Source: Stutzerimonas stutzeri
Lineage (GTDB): Bacteria > Pseudomonadota > Gammaproteobacteria > Pseudomonadales > Pseudomonadaceae
Direction: 5' to 3'
Assembly: GCA_002339675.1 (NCBI GenBank)
Contig: DDKB01000012.1
Span: 86,321 to 150,320, forward strand
DNA: 64,000 nucleotides
Under the pieces are notes generated by a model, which worked only from the letters and a program-made list of their open reading frames with translations, searched no databases and had not been told where the DNA came from. The translations under genes were made by a program, and so were the position numbers. Below, piece after piece: positions 1-8,385 of this stretch. How positions within the stretch are numbered: the first letter of the stretch is position 1; every line of letters starts with the position of its first letter.

Positions 1-100
1 AAGCTCTCGCGCTCCATCGCGGAACGCGACCTCATCCGCATGCGGCAGCTGTACGCCTTAGCGCCTGCCCGCTTGGTCATCGCAGACCCGACGGCGCGCC

Positions 101-1054
101 CTAGCCTGCGGCGAGCGGCACGTGCCGAAACACCAGCGCTTTGAGCCCGCTCTCCGGGCTGATGTCAGGAAACTCCGGTGGGTTGTCCAGGCGCTCTTGA
201 AACACCAGCGCAGGCGCTTCGGCGGCCATTCCCTGAATGAGGAAATCCGGTCCGGTGTCCGGGTCATTGATGCAGGCCAGCACAGTTCCGTTGTCGGTGA
301 GCAATTCCGGCAGGCGCCTGAGGATTTTCTGGTAATCGCGGCTCAGCGCAAAGCTACCCTTCTGGAACGACGGCGGGTCGATGATCACCAGATCATAGGG
401 GCCAGCTTTCTTCACCTTGCCCCAGGACTTGAACAGCTCGTGGCCGAGAAAGCTGACCCGGCTCAGGTCATGGTCGTTGAGCCTGTGGTTGTCCCGCCCA
501 CGGCTCAGCGCCGCGCGGGCCATGTCCAGGTTGACCACCTGTTCGGCGCCCCCGGCGATGGCGGCCACCGAGAACCCGCAGGTATAGGCGAACAGGTTGA
601 GCACCCGCTTGCCACGCGCGTGTTCCTGAACCCAGCGCCGACCGTAGCGCATGTCGAGAAACAGCCCATTGTTCTGCTTGATGCCCAGGTCGAGCTTGTA
701 ACGCAGCCCGTTTTCGCTGATCAGCCATTCATCGATCGGCTCGCCCAGCAGCTGCTGCATGTGGCTGTCGGGCAGGTAGCGATGCTGCAGCAACAAGGTA
801 TGCGCGCCGCTCGATTGCCAGGCTTGCGCGTCGGTCAGCGCCGAGAGCATCTGGATTAGCGCGTCCAGTTCGGCGGCCGCCGGTTCACGGAACAGCGAAA
901 CCAGCACCACACCTTGCAACCAGTCCACGGTGACCTGCTCGAGCCCGGCCCAGCAGCGCCCGCGCCCGTGAAACAGCCGGCGGGTTTCGTCCGGCGCCTG
1001 CATCAGGGCTTGGCTGAGGTGCTGTTGCAAAGTCGCGAGGGCATCGGCGTGCAT
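101..1054 (-). CDS. class I SAM-dependent rRNA methyltransferase (RlmI/RlmK-like)
   Basis: The 317-residue protein is a class I S-adenosylmethionine-dependent methyltransferase. It has the SAM-binding motif I (VLNLFAYTCGFSVAA, about residues 150-165) and the motif IV DPPSF, typical of RNA or DNA base methyltransferases of the RlmI/RlmK C-terminal type. The N-terminal part lacks a recognisable PUA domain, so it resembles the shorter Pseudomonas paralogues rather than full RlmI. The reading frame is open for ten more codons upstream to 1084, but the ATG at 1054 (MHADAL) is the likelier start; the ribosome site is weak. The rRNA target is inferred from family only. Confidence 0.85.
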   Translation of the reverse strand: MHADALATLQQHLSQALMQAPDETRRLFHGRGRCWAGLEQVTVDWLQGVVLVSLFREPAAAELDALIQMLSALTDAQAWQSSGAHTLLLQHRYLPDSHMQQLLGEPIDEWLISENGLRYKLDLGIKQNNGLFLDMRYGRRWVQEHARGKRVLNLFAYTCGFSVAAIAGGAEQVVNLDMARAALSRGRDNHRLNDHDLSRVSFLGHELFKSWGKVKKAGPYDLVIIDPPSFQKGSFALSRDYQKILRRLPELLTDNGTVLACINDPDTGPDFLIQGMAAEAPALVFQERLDNPPEFPDISPESGLKALVFRHVPLAAG

Positions 1055-1300
1055 GTTCAATCGTCTCGAAAAAGGCGCGCGCATTCTAAACGCGAGCCGC
1101 CACGCCTGCAGGCCAATCAGCCATGACTGCCTCGCAGGCAGGCTGCCGGCGCCAGCCTGAACGGCTCTATCGGCACGAACAGCGCACCCGCGCAGCCTTC
1201 GCGAACGGCATGGATGCAGGCTCGCCGGAACCTCTACCGCGCGGCAGACGCGACCCGCCGCTTGGCATCGAAGCGCACGCGCAGGGTGCGGGCGAAGCGA

Positions 1301-3244
1301 TCAGGCCGGACTAGGCGACTTAGCCGCACGGCGCGCCCTGGGCGCCGTCTTGCGGCCCGCGCCCTTGCGCTTTTTCCAGGGCGCACGACCGGCGGGCGCC
1401 GCCGGGCCCGTAATCGTCAGGCGTACGCTCTTGCAGCGCTCGACCTGTTTGCTCATCCACGCCGATTGTTTGCTGACGAATTCCTCGAGGCTCATCTCAC
1501 CGCTCTGCACCATGTCCAGCGCCTGCTCCCAGATCGCCGTGGTTCCGGGATCGGCGATGGCACGCGGCACCGCATCGATCAGGCTGAAGGCTGCCGGCGT
1601 GGCCGCCAACGCCTTGCCCTGCTTGGTCAGGTAACCGCGGTCGAGCAGGCCCTGGATGATCCCTGCGCGCGTCGCCTCGGTGCCGATGCCGGTGGTGTCC
1701 TTGAGCTTCTGTTTCAGCGTGGGATCGTCCACCAGCTTGGCCACGTTCTTCATCGCCTTGATCAGGTCACCTTCGGTGAAAGGCTTGGGTGGCTGCGTCC
1801 AGAGATCCTTGAAGGTCAGGTCGTGGACCGGGCATGTCTGCCCCTCGCGCAGCACCGGCAGCGGCTGCGGCACCGGCGCTTCACGGCCGCGACTGGCCGC
1901 CAGCGCCTCGGGCAAGGCGCGCTTCCAGCCCGGCTCGACGATCTGTTTGCCGACGGCGCGCAACGCCTCACCAGCGCAGTCAAGATCGGCCTGGGTGCGG
2001 TCGTACTCGTGGTTGGACAGGAACTGCGCCAGGTAGCGCGCACGGATCAGCGCATAGACCGCGCGCGGCTTGCCGCTCAGCCGCTCGAAGGCACGAGCCG
2101 CCGCCGTCGGGATGATGCCGTGGTGCGCACCGACCTTGGCATCGTTCCAGGCACGCGACTTGCGTCGGGGATCGAGGTGCGGCTGGAGCTCACTCAGCGA
2201 CGGATCGGCCTGTGCCAGCGCGGCCAGAACACCCGGCGCCTCGCTGTGCTGGCTCAGCGGCAGGTAGCCGCAATCGCTGCGCGGATAGGTGATGAGCTTG
2301 TGGGTTTCGTAGAGTGACTGGGCGATGTCCAGGGTTTCCTGCGCGCCGAGGCCGAGCTTCTTCGAGCAGATTTCCTGCAGGGTGCCGAGGTCGAACGGCA
2401 GCGGCGCGGCTTCTCGCACGCGCTCGGTCTTGAGCCGTTGCACCTGCGCCTGGCCGGCGGCCCGCATGGCCTCGGCGGCGCGCTGCGCCAGCGCCTGGTC
2501 GAGACAGCGCCCCTGGTCGTCGCAGTGTTCATCCGGCGCGCGCCACTGAGCCGTGAACGGCATGGCGTCGTCGCCCAACAGCTGCACCTCGATGGCCCAG
2601 AACGGCTGCGGCACGAAATCGGCAATGCTGCGATCACGATCGACCACCAGGCGCAGCGTCGGCGTCTGCACCCGGCCCACCGGCAGCACACCCTGGTAAC
2701 CAGACTGCCGCCCGAGCAGGGTGAACAGTCGGCTCATATTCATGCCGATCAGCCAGTCGGCGCGCGAGCGTCCCAGCGCCGACTGATAGAGATTGAAGGT
2801 ATCGGCACCGGCGCGCAGCGCACCGAGTGCCTTGCGAATGGAGGCATCATCCAGCGCCGACAGCCACAGCCGCTGGATCGGGCCCCGATAGCGGCAATGC
2901 TCGACCAGCTCGCGGGCAATCATCTCGCCCTCGCGGTCGGCATCGGTGGCGATCACCAGCTCCTGCGCCTCGCCCAGCAGGCGCTTGACCGCCTTGTACT
3001 GGCTCGCGGTCTTGGGCTTGACCAGCATCTTCCAGCGCTCGGGGACGATGGGCAGGTCAGCCAACACCCAGCGCTTGTAACGCGCGTCATAACTGTCCGG
3101 CGGCGCGGTTTCCAGCAGGTGGCCGATGCACCAGGTCACGGTGACACCCGCGCCAACCCAGCATCCCTCGCCCCGCCGCATGGCGCCGAGCACCTGGGCG
3201 ATATCTTTCGCCTGGGAAGGTTTTTCGCAGAGAAACAGCCGCAT
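1301..3244 (-). CDS. topB: DNA topoisomerase III
   Basis: This 647-residue type IA topoisomerase relaxes and decatenates DNA by cutting one strand. The start MRLFLCEKPSQAKD carries the first Toprim motif. DADREGE (about residues 97-103) gives the metal-binding acidic residues, and ITYPRSD (about 310-316) contains the catalytic tyrosine. The basic lysine/arginine-rich tail (last ~35 residues) is usual for TopB and likely binds DNA. Length matches the E. coli enzyme (653). The frame is open to 3307, but homology to the family begins at ATG 3244. A palindrome that looks like a LexA box lies 71 bp upstream. Confidence 0.95.
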   Translation of the reverse strand: MRLFLCEKPSQAKDIAQVLGAMRRGEGCWVGAGVTVTWCIGHLLETAPPDSYDARYKRWVLADLPIVPERWKMLVKPKTASQYKAVKRLLGEAQELVIATDADREGEMIARELVEHCRYRGPIQRLWLSALDDASIRKALGALRAGADTFNLYQSALGRSRADWLIGMNMSRLFTLLGRQSGYQGVLPVGRVQTPTLRLVVDRDRSIADFVPQPFWAIEVQLLGDDAMPFTAQWRAPDEHCDDQGRCLDQALAQRAAEAMRAAGQAQVQRLKTERVREAAPLPFDLGTLQEICSKKLGLGAQETLDIAQSLYETHKLITYPRSDCGYLPLSQHSEAPGVLAALAQADPSLSELQPHLDPRRKSRAWNDAKVGAHHGIIPTAAARAFERLSGKPRAVYALIRARYLAQFLSNHEYDRTQADLDCAGEALRAVGKQIVEPGWKRALPEALAASRGREAPVPQPLPVLREGQTCPVHDLTFKDLWTQPPKPFTEGDLIKAMKNVAKLVDDPTLKQKLKDTTGIGTEATRAGIIQGLLDRGYLTKQGKALAATPAAFSLIDAVPRAIADPGTTAIWEQALDMVQSGEMSLEEFVSKQSAWMSKQVERCKSVRLTITGPAAPAGRAPWKKRKGAGRKTAPRARRAAKSPSPA

Positions 3245-3314
3245 CAGGTCGTCACCCGTTCGCTTTGCAAGGGGCGATAGCATGCGCAGCGGCGAGGCGG
3301 CAGGCAAGATTTAT

Positions 3315-3330
3315 CTGTATGGATATACAG
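3315..3330. promoter_or_regulatory. LexA/SOS-box-like palindrome upstream of topB
   Basis: The sequence CTGTAT-GGAT-ATACAG is a perfect 6-bp inverted repeat with a 4-bp centre and matches the CTG-N10-CAG pattern of gammaproteobacterial LexA operators. It lies 71-86 bp before the topB start on the minus strand, in the only gap of that size here. No good gene starts to its right on the plus strand, so topB is the likeliest target. Binding is inferred. Confidence 0.5.
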
Positions 3331-3402
3331 ATCACACGCAGGGTCGACCGGGTTGCGAACCCATCGCCTGTGGCCGGCGACGTCGACGCCTGCGTTCAGG
3401 GA

Positions 3403-3729
3403 TTAGACGAAAACCTGGCCGGACCGGCCACGCGGCAGGCGGTGCCGGCCCGGCAGCTGCGCCAGACGCTGCTGCCACTCGACGCGAGGTAACGGGCCGA
3501 CGCGGCTCGTTGAAACCTCCGCCGCGGGCACTACGCTCTTCCTGGCCTTTGCGGCTGCTCTCAACTCAGCGAGGCTCGGCGTCTTGCGCACGGGCTCGCT
3601 GGTGATCTTCTGCGCCGAGCGAAGGCAGAGTTTGCATGTGACTTGGTCAAGGTTGCGCGTGTTTTCCAAACTCGACCCCGGGCGTCCGCATGCCACAGTT
3701 TCCTCGGACGCATAAAAGTGAATGGCCAA
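3403..3729 (-). CDS. conserved hypothetical protein with cysteine motif
   Basis: This 108-residue protein has no assigned function. The first 45 residues contain a pattern common to a small Pseudomonas family: an aromatic start (MAIHFYAS), then ACGRPG, and later VTCKLCLRS. The CxxC pair with the earlier cysteine suggests a zinc-ribbon-like site. The middle is alanine/lysine-rich and the C-terminus basic (LPGRHRLPRGRSGQVF). The start ATG is preceded by a plausible spacing but no strong ribosome site. It stands alone between topB and the GST gene. The call as a real gene rests on the cysteine pattern. Confidence 0.55.
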   Translation of the reverse strand: MAIHFYASEETVACGRPGSSLENTRNLDQVTCKLCLRSAQKITSEPVRKTPSLAELRAAAKARKSVVPAAEVSTSRVGPLPRVEWQQRLAQLPGRHRLPRGRSGQVFV

Positions 3730-4031
3730 CGTACCGTCTCCTGCTTTTTGGGGCGCGGGATTCTACACGGTCAGGTGAGCAGCGCCAGGGGTGGCCGAGC
3801 CGGTTCGTTATGCAGGCAGTGCCGTGCTGCAGTCGGCCCGCTGCGAACACCGGACACGTTTTCGCCGATGGCCCTGAGGCTCGGCTGCGAAGTCGGGCGG
3901 CGGTCCTTTGGCCGCCCTCGCGCTAAATCACGGCCTCCGCCTGCCCTCGCAGTCTCCTGCCCTGGCCACCCAGCGCCGTCGTCGATCTTTTCAAGGGAGA
4001 GGGCCAAGCGTGGGCCTGATTCTGCCTAGGG
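3730..4031. other. intergenic region without recognisable gene
   Basis: About 300 bp between the hypothetical protein and the GST gene. Several frames are open on both strands, but none has a ribosome site or recognisable protein pattern. I see no tRNA, clear terminator or strong repeat in it. Confidence 0.4.
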
Positions 4032-4619
4032 TCAGGGCTTGGGCAGGTAGCCCGGCAACGCTTCCAGCCGCTCCATCCAGCGGGCGACGTGGCTGTACGG
4101 CGCGAGATCCACATCCCCTTCCGGCGCCAGCACCACGTAGGGATAGACCGCGCAATCGGCGATGGTGGGCCGATCGAGCGCCAGCCAGTCGTTGTGCTGC
4201 AGATGGTCATCCAACTGTTGGAGCACTTCCGGCGCCTTCGCCAGCGCCGCGGCCTTGTCCAATGGATAACCGAACTTCTGCACCAGCCGCGCTGCATTCA
4301 GGCTGTGCTGGATCTCGTTGGCGGTGAAGGACAACCACTGCACGATCTCGGCTTGCCCGCGGGGGTTGTCCGGCCACCATGCCAGGCCGCCATAAGCGCC
4401 CGCGAGATAAACCAGAATCGCCTGCGAGTCGCGAACGACATGCCCGGCGTCATCCAGGATGGGTAGTTGCCTCAGCGGGTTCAGTTCGGACAGTGGCGGA
4501 CGCTTGTGTTCGCCATTGAGAAAATCGACGGCTATCAGCTCCAGATCGATATTTGCCAGCGCTGCGAACAGCCGCACCTTGTAGCAATTGCCGGACGGAC
4601 CCAGGTCGTACAGTTTCAT
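4032..4619 (-). CDS. glutathione S-transferase family protein
   Basis: The 195-residue protein has the two-domain GST layout. An N-terminal thioredoxin-fold domain (about 1-80) begins MKLYDLGPSGNCYKVRL, with the likely glutathione-contacting serine at 9 and cysteine at 12, plus the cis-proline segment LRQLPIL and the DSQAILVYL motif. An all-helical C-terminal domain (about 85-195) includes the DRPTIADCAVYPY segment, the usual N-capping box. Its ATG overlaps the stop of the upstream VOC gene by 4 bp (ATGA), so the two are translated from one message. Such pairs usually detoxify electrophiles; the substrate is unknown. Confidence 0.88.
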   Translation of the reverse strand: MKLYDLGPSGNCYKVRLFAALANIDLELIAVDFLNGEHKRPPLSELNPLRQLPILDDAGHVVRDSQAILVYLAGAYGGLAWWPDNPRGQAEIVQWLSFTANEIQHSLNAARLVQKFGYPLDKAAALAKAPEVLQQLDDHLQHNDWLALDRPTIADCAVYPYVVLAPEGDVDLAPYSHVARWMERLEALPGYLPKP

Positions 4620-5044
4620 TGCGCACCTCCATCGATGAGCTGATTGAATTCAAGAACGTTGCCGTCGGGGTCGCGAATGAACAGCGCGATCCGTCGTGGG
4701 CCGATGGGATGCGGCCCCTCGGTAATGACGATGCCCTGCTGGTCCAGCCAGCCTTGAAGCGCCTCCAGGTCATCGACGATAAACGCCGGATGGGTCATGC
4801 CGGGCCGCTTGACCGGCGCATCCAGCAGCACGTTGTGCGAGTCCCGAGCACGCGCGCCATTGAAGATCAGGTTGATGCGCACGCCATCCGGGCTGAGCAT
4901 TTCATTCGCCTCGAACAGGGGAAAGCTCGCGCTCTCGACGAAGCCCAGCGCCTGGTAGAAGGCCATCGCACGCGGTCGGTCGCTGACACGAATGCCGATG
5001 TGGTCATAGGCGACGATGCGAGCGGGACTGGCTGACTGGCTCAT
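4616..5044 (-). CDS. VOC family protein (glyoxalase/bleomycin resistance/dioxygenase superfamily)
   Basis: This 142-residue vicinal-oxygen-chelate protein has paired beta-alpha-beta-beta-beta modules. YDHIGIRVSDRPRAMAFYQALGF opens the first (H15 a likely metal ligand). HPAFIVDDLEALQGWL opens the second, and the RDPDGNVLEFNQ motif with a C-terminal glutamate closes the site. It is translationally coupled to the GST gene downstream (4-bp overlap) and divergent from the LysR gene at 5156, which may regulate the pair. A far longer open frame runs upstream on this strand, but it is antisense to the LysR gene and is not the start. Confidence 0.87.
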   Translation of the reverse strand: MSQSASPARIVAYDHIGIRVSDRPRAMAFYQALGFVESASFPLFEANEMLSPDGVRINLIFNGARARDSHNVLLDAPVKRPGMTHPAFIVDDLEALQGWLDQQGIVITEGPHPIGPRRIALFIRDPDGNVLEFNQLIDGGAQ

Positions 5045-5155
5045 GTGCGAAACTCCCAAGACCTCAGTCCTTGCAGTCTCAACCGGAAAGCGGTGTTCAC
5101 CTAGGCCGCCGCCCTGACAACATCTGTGCGGCAAGCGCACTAATCGAAGGTGGCA

Positions 5156-6052
5156 ATGGACAAGCTCAAGGCAATGGCCAATTTCGTTCGCATCATCGAC
5201 AACGGCAGCCTGAGCGCGGCGGCCGAGGCCACCGGGCAGTCGGTGGCATCGGTGGTGCGCTCGCTGGCTGCGCTGGAGCGCCAGCTCGGCGTGCGCCTGC
5301 TGAACCGCAGCACGCGGCGCATGGCTCTCACTGACGAGGGCACGGAATATCTCGCCTGGAGCCGTCGCATGCTGGCGGACGTCGCCGACATGGAGCAGCG
5401 CCTGGAGGCCAGCAACGGTGCCGTTCGCGGCCTGCTGCGTATCACCGCACCAGTGGAGTTCGGCCAGCGTCACCTCGCGCCGTTGGTGAATGAATTCCTC
5501 AACACACACGCGCAGATTCGGGTCGAGCTGAACCTGAGCGACCAGATCGTCCCGCTGCTCGACGAGCGCCTCGACCTCGCCCTGCGCATCGGCCACCTGC
5601 CCGACTCGGCCATGGTCGCCCGGCAGATCGGCAGCACCCGGCTGGTCACCTGCGCCAGCCCCGACTACCTGAGCACCGCCCCGGCCATCATCACCCCGGC
5701 AGCATTGAAGGACCACGCCTGCATCCTCTTCGCCGCTCAGGGCCGGCACTGGTACTACCGCCACGGCGAAAGCGAACAGGCCGAAGAAATCACCCCACGC
5801 CTGACCTGCAACCAGATCCGCGCCGCCAGCCTGGCCTGTGTGCAGGGCCTCGGGATCACGCGGCTGATGCACTATCAGGTCGCCGATGAACTGGCTGATG
5901 GTCGTCTGGTAAGAGTGCTCAAGGATTACGAGCCCAAGGATCTGCCGATCCAACTCGTCTACCCGCATGCCTTGCAGCTATCGCCAAGGGTACGGGCGTT
6001 TGTGGAGTGGGTGTGTCCGAGGTTGGAGACGGGGTTGCCGGGGTTGGATTAG
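5156..6052 (+). CDS. LysR family transcriptional regulator
   Basis: The 298-residue protein has an N-terminal winged helix-turn-helix (about residues 1-60, with the recognition region SLSAAAEATGQSVASVVRSLAALE) and a C-terminal periplasmic-binding-like effector domain (about 90-295) typical of the CrgA-like LysR subgroup. The ATG at 5156 is chosen over the in-frame GTG at 5150 because GAAGG lies 5 bp upstream of it. It is divergent from the VOC-GST pair, separated by about 110 bp, the usual LysR arrangement for controlling a neighbour and itself. The effector is unknown. Confidence 0.9.
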   Translation: MDKLKAMANFVRIIDNGSLSAAAEATGQSVASVVRSLAALERQLGVRLLNRSTRRMALTDEGTEYLAWSRRMLADVADMEQRLEASNGAVRGLLRITAPVEFGQRHLAPLVNEFLNTHAQIRVELNLSDQIVPLLDERLDLALRIGHLPDSAMVARQIGSTRLVTCASPDYLSTAPAIITPAALKDHACILFAAQGRHWYYRHGESEQAEEITPRLTCNQIRAASLACVQGLGITRLMHYQVADELADGRLVRVLKDYEPKDLPIQLVYPHALQLSPRVRAFVEWVCPRLETGLPGLD

Positions 6053-6149
6053 CACCAGAGTGCCGGCCGGTTTCCGCCAGAAGCGGTTACCAGGAAAGGG
6101 ACCCTTTGGGTCGTCCACGCATAACGCGGGCTGGCCCAACCCGAGCTCA

Positions 6150-7091
6150 TCAGTGTGATGACACAAACGGCGATTGTGTCCGTGGCGCTGGCAACTCATA
6201 CGTTGCTTTCATCCACGCAATCTCCGCTAGCGGAGTACGACCAAAAAGGCGCTTGAAGTCGCGGCTGAATTGCGAGGCGCTTTCGTAACCCACCAGAAAC
6301 GCCGCCTTGGCGGCCGTAAGGTCGTTGCGCAGCATCAATAGCCGCGCTTGATGCAGGCGTGTGGACTTGAGGTACTGCATGGGCGACGAGTCCGTCACCT
6401 TTCGAAAATGGAGGTGAAAGTTGGGCACGCTCATCTGCGCTTCCTGGGCGAGGGTTTCGACGTCCAGGTGCTCGCCGTAGCAGCAGTGGATTTTGTGAAT
6501 GGCACGCGTCACTTTGCCGAACTGCCCCTGCTGAGCGATGGCCGCGCGCAGGGTACCGCCCTGGTCGCCTGCGAGAATGCGGTAGTAAAGCTCACGCAGC
6601 ATGGCCTGGCCGAGAACCTGCGCGTCGGTGCTGTCGGCCATCACCTGAAGAAACCGTAGGGTGGACTGGCGCAGCGGTTCATCCATTGGGGAGGCGTACA
6701 TGCCCATCGGATCGGCCGTCGTGAAGCCGCGCACCGCGTCCAGTTGCTGGATCAGCTCGGCGGCCAAGGTGAAGTCCAGGCGCAGGTAGACCGCCAGCAT
6801 CGGCTCTGCGGCGCTGGCGTCCGTCTCCATGGTGAAGGGCACCGGCACCGATACGACCAGATAATGCTGGGCGTCGTAGACGTAGACTTCATCGCCCAGG
6901 TAGCCGCGTTTCTGCCCCTGGCAGAGGATGACGATGCCGGGCTCGTACAGCACCGGGGTGCGCGTCAACGGGCGGTTGGAACGCAGGAACCGCACATCGT
7001 CCAGCGGGCTCAGGTTGTAGCCCTCAAGCGGCGCGAGCCGGCTCATCAGCTGCACCATTTGCACAGTAATCGGGTCTTTGCTGTCGGTCAT
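6150..7091 (-). CDS. AraC family transcriptional regulator
   Basis: The 313-residue protein has an N-terminal cupin-like AraC_N domain (about 20-180, with PGIVILCQGQKRGYLGDEVYVYD and the LVVSVPVPF strand) and a C-terminal double helix-turn-helix (about 205-300). The signature YESASQFSRDFKRLFGRTP is the second HTH. It sits 27 bp downstream of the SDR gene on the same strand, so the two are probably one transcript. In this subfamily the regulator often controls the adjacent oxidoreductase in response to a small aldehyde or alcohol; that is inference. The start is preceded by an AAGGG-type ribosome site. Confidence 0.9.
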   Translation of the reverse strand: MTDSKDPITVQMVQLMSRLAPLEGYNLSPLDDVRFLRSNRPLTRTPVLYEPGIVILCQGQKRGYLGDEVYVYDAQHYLVVSVPVPFTMETDASAAEPMLAVYLRLDFTLAAELIQQLDAVRGFTTADPMGMYASPMDEPLRQSTLRFLQVMADSTDAQVLGQAMLRELYYRILAGDQGGTLRAAIAQQGQFGKVTRAIHKIHCCYGEHLDVETLAQEAQMSVPNFHLHFRKVTDSSPMQYLKSTRLHQARLLMLRNDLTAAKAAFLVGYESASQFSRDFKRLFGRTPLAEIAWMKATYELPAPRTQSPFVSSH

Positions 7092-7118
7092 CGGCTGCCC
7101 TTTTTTTCCCTTCGATGC

Positions 7119-7952
7119 TCAGCCGTCGGTGGAACAGCTGAGCGCCTGCCATTGCTCAATACTCTCCGCCGAGCGCCGTAGCTTGTCACGCACCAGCGCC
7201 AGGGCATCACTGCCGAGCAGCAGGTGAGTGGGTGGACTGGCGCTGGCGATAATCGTCAACATGGCGCGGGCGGCCTTCTGTGGATCGCCCAATTGGTGAC
7301 CGCTTTTCTCCTCGCGGGCTTGGCGGACCGGGTTAAAGCTCGCATCGTAATCGCTGATGCTTCGCGGCGTGCGCTGCATCGAGCGCCCCGCCCAATCGGT
7401 GCGGAACGAGCCTGGGGCCACGGCGGTGACGAAGATATTGAACGGTGCCAGCTCCTGGCTCAGGGCGTCGGAAATACCTTCCAGCGCAAATTTGCTGCCG
7501 CAGTAATAGGCGATACCCGGCATGGTGATGTAGCCGCCCATGGAAGTGATGTTGAGAATATGCCCCGCCCGGCGCTGGCGAAAATACGGCACGAATGCCT
7601 TGGTGACCGCCACCGCGCCAAACACATTGACGTCGAACTGCCGGCGCATCTCCTCAAGCGATGACTCTTCGAACACGCCTTCGTGACCATAGCCGGCGTT
7701 GTTGACCAGCACATCCACGGGGCCGTGCTCGGCCTCCACCTCGGCAACCACCGCGTCGATGGCGTCGAACTGGGTCACGTCCAGCCGCACGGCATGGGCC
7801 CGCTCCGGCAGCAACGCCTCGAAGGTCGCCCGGGCGGATTCACTGCGGACAGTGCCGATTACCCGGTGGCCCTGGGCGAGCGCCTCCTTGGCCAGGGCCT
7901 GGCCGAAACCGCTGCTGACGCCGGTGATGAACAGGGTTCTGGTTGCACTCAT
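7119..7952 (-). CDS. SDR family NAD(P)-dependent oxidoreductase
   Basis: The 277-residue short-chain dehydrogenase has the cofactor motif TGVSSGFG (10-17), the NNAG strand motif (84-87), catalytic Ser137, and the YxxxK pair Tyr150/Lys154. The extended C-terminus and the motif GSFRTDWAGRSM resemble the SDR group often annotated as oxidoreductases of unknown substrate near AraC regulators. An AGGAG ribosome site lies upstream of the ATG. It is followed by the AraC regulator and is preceded by a region with a 12-bp palindrome at 8020-8031. Confidence 0.9.
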   Translation of the reverse strand: MSATRTLFITGVSSGFGQALAKEALAQGHRVIGTVRSESARATFEALLPERAHAVRLDVTQFDAIDAVVAEVEAEHGPVDVLVNNAGYGHEGVFEESSLEEMRRQFDVNVFGAVAVTKAFVPYFRQRRAGHILNITSMGGYITMPGIAYYCGSKFALEGISDALSQELAPFNIFVTAVAPGSFRTDWAGRSMQRTPRSISDYDASFNPVRQAREEKSGHQLGDPQKAARAMLTIIASASPPTHLLLGSDALALVRDKLRRSAESIEQWQALSCSTDG

Positions 7953-8019
7953 AGCGTTGCACTCCTGACTGATAGGGTGCGGCCATGCTAGGCAGTGGAG
8001 GGCCGCCGGGCTATGCCAG

Positions 8020-8031
8020 ATCGAATTCGAT
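8020..8031. promoter_or_regulatory. 12-bp perfect palindrome upstream of SDR-araC operon
   Basis: ATCGAATTCGAT is a perfect palindrome 68-79 bp before the SDR start, next to a GATAGGAATAGG direct repeat when read toward the SDR gene. It may be an operator, but the regulator is unknown and AraC sites are usually direct repeats. Confidence 0.3.
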
Positions 8032-8079
8032 TATTGCCTATTCCTATCAGCTGGCTTTGTCACGCAGCGACACGCTTGT

Positions 8080-8151
8080 TTGCCCAAGGCACCTTGCTGT
8101 GTGCGCGACCCTGACGGCCACAAGCGGTGCGCCATCGACCGGCCCGCAGCA
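8080..8151 (+). pseudogene. remnant of a VOC family gene (3' end)
   Basis: From 8101 the plus-strand frame reads VRDPDGHKRCAIDR, which matches 10 of 14 positions of VRDPDGNKLCAIYR at the C-terminus of the VOC protein at 10776-11168. The metal-ligand-bearing remainder of the domain is absent upstream, where I find no matching sequence, and no stop follows at the expected place. I read it as the decayed 3' end of a paralogous VOC gene. The match also holds at DNA level (GTGCGCGACCCTGACGGC against GTCCGCGACCCGGACGGC). Confidence 0.5.
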
Positions 8152-8385
8152 ATCGCTCGCGGTTACCGCACCCCGCAGGCGCGGCGTTGGAAGCTGACGG
8201 TGATGCGCCGTAGGTCAATGCGGCGAACACGACGAGCCGACCGCTGTATTTCCCATCACCGCCTGCGCCTAGCCGATAACAGACGCTCGCGCTCTGCCCG
8301 CCGAACCCGGCCCAGACTGCGTACAATCCGCCTCCACTGACTCTCGGCCATGAAGATGGTTGTATCGAACAAGGAACTCACCGCG

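Noticed and set aside
1..100. Plus-strand frame open from the left edge (reads RSIAERDLIRMRQLY)
   Set aside because: It could be the 3' end of a gene cut off by the window, but the stop codon (near 142) lies inside the opposite-strand methyltransferase and no family pattern is visible.
4616..5968. Long minus-strand frame (450 codons) continuing upstream of the VOC gene
   Set aside because: It is antisense to the LysR gene; the VOC protein has a proper start at 5044 and the rest has no protein-like pattern.
6650..6700. CCGTAGGGTGGA, similar to the REP end
   Set aside because: It lies inside the AraC coding region and has no partner arm, so it is chance.
8060..8326. 88-codon minus-strand frame
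   Set aside because: No ribosome site or family pattern, and it is antisense to the VOC remnant.
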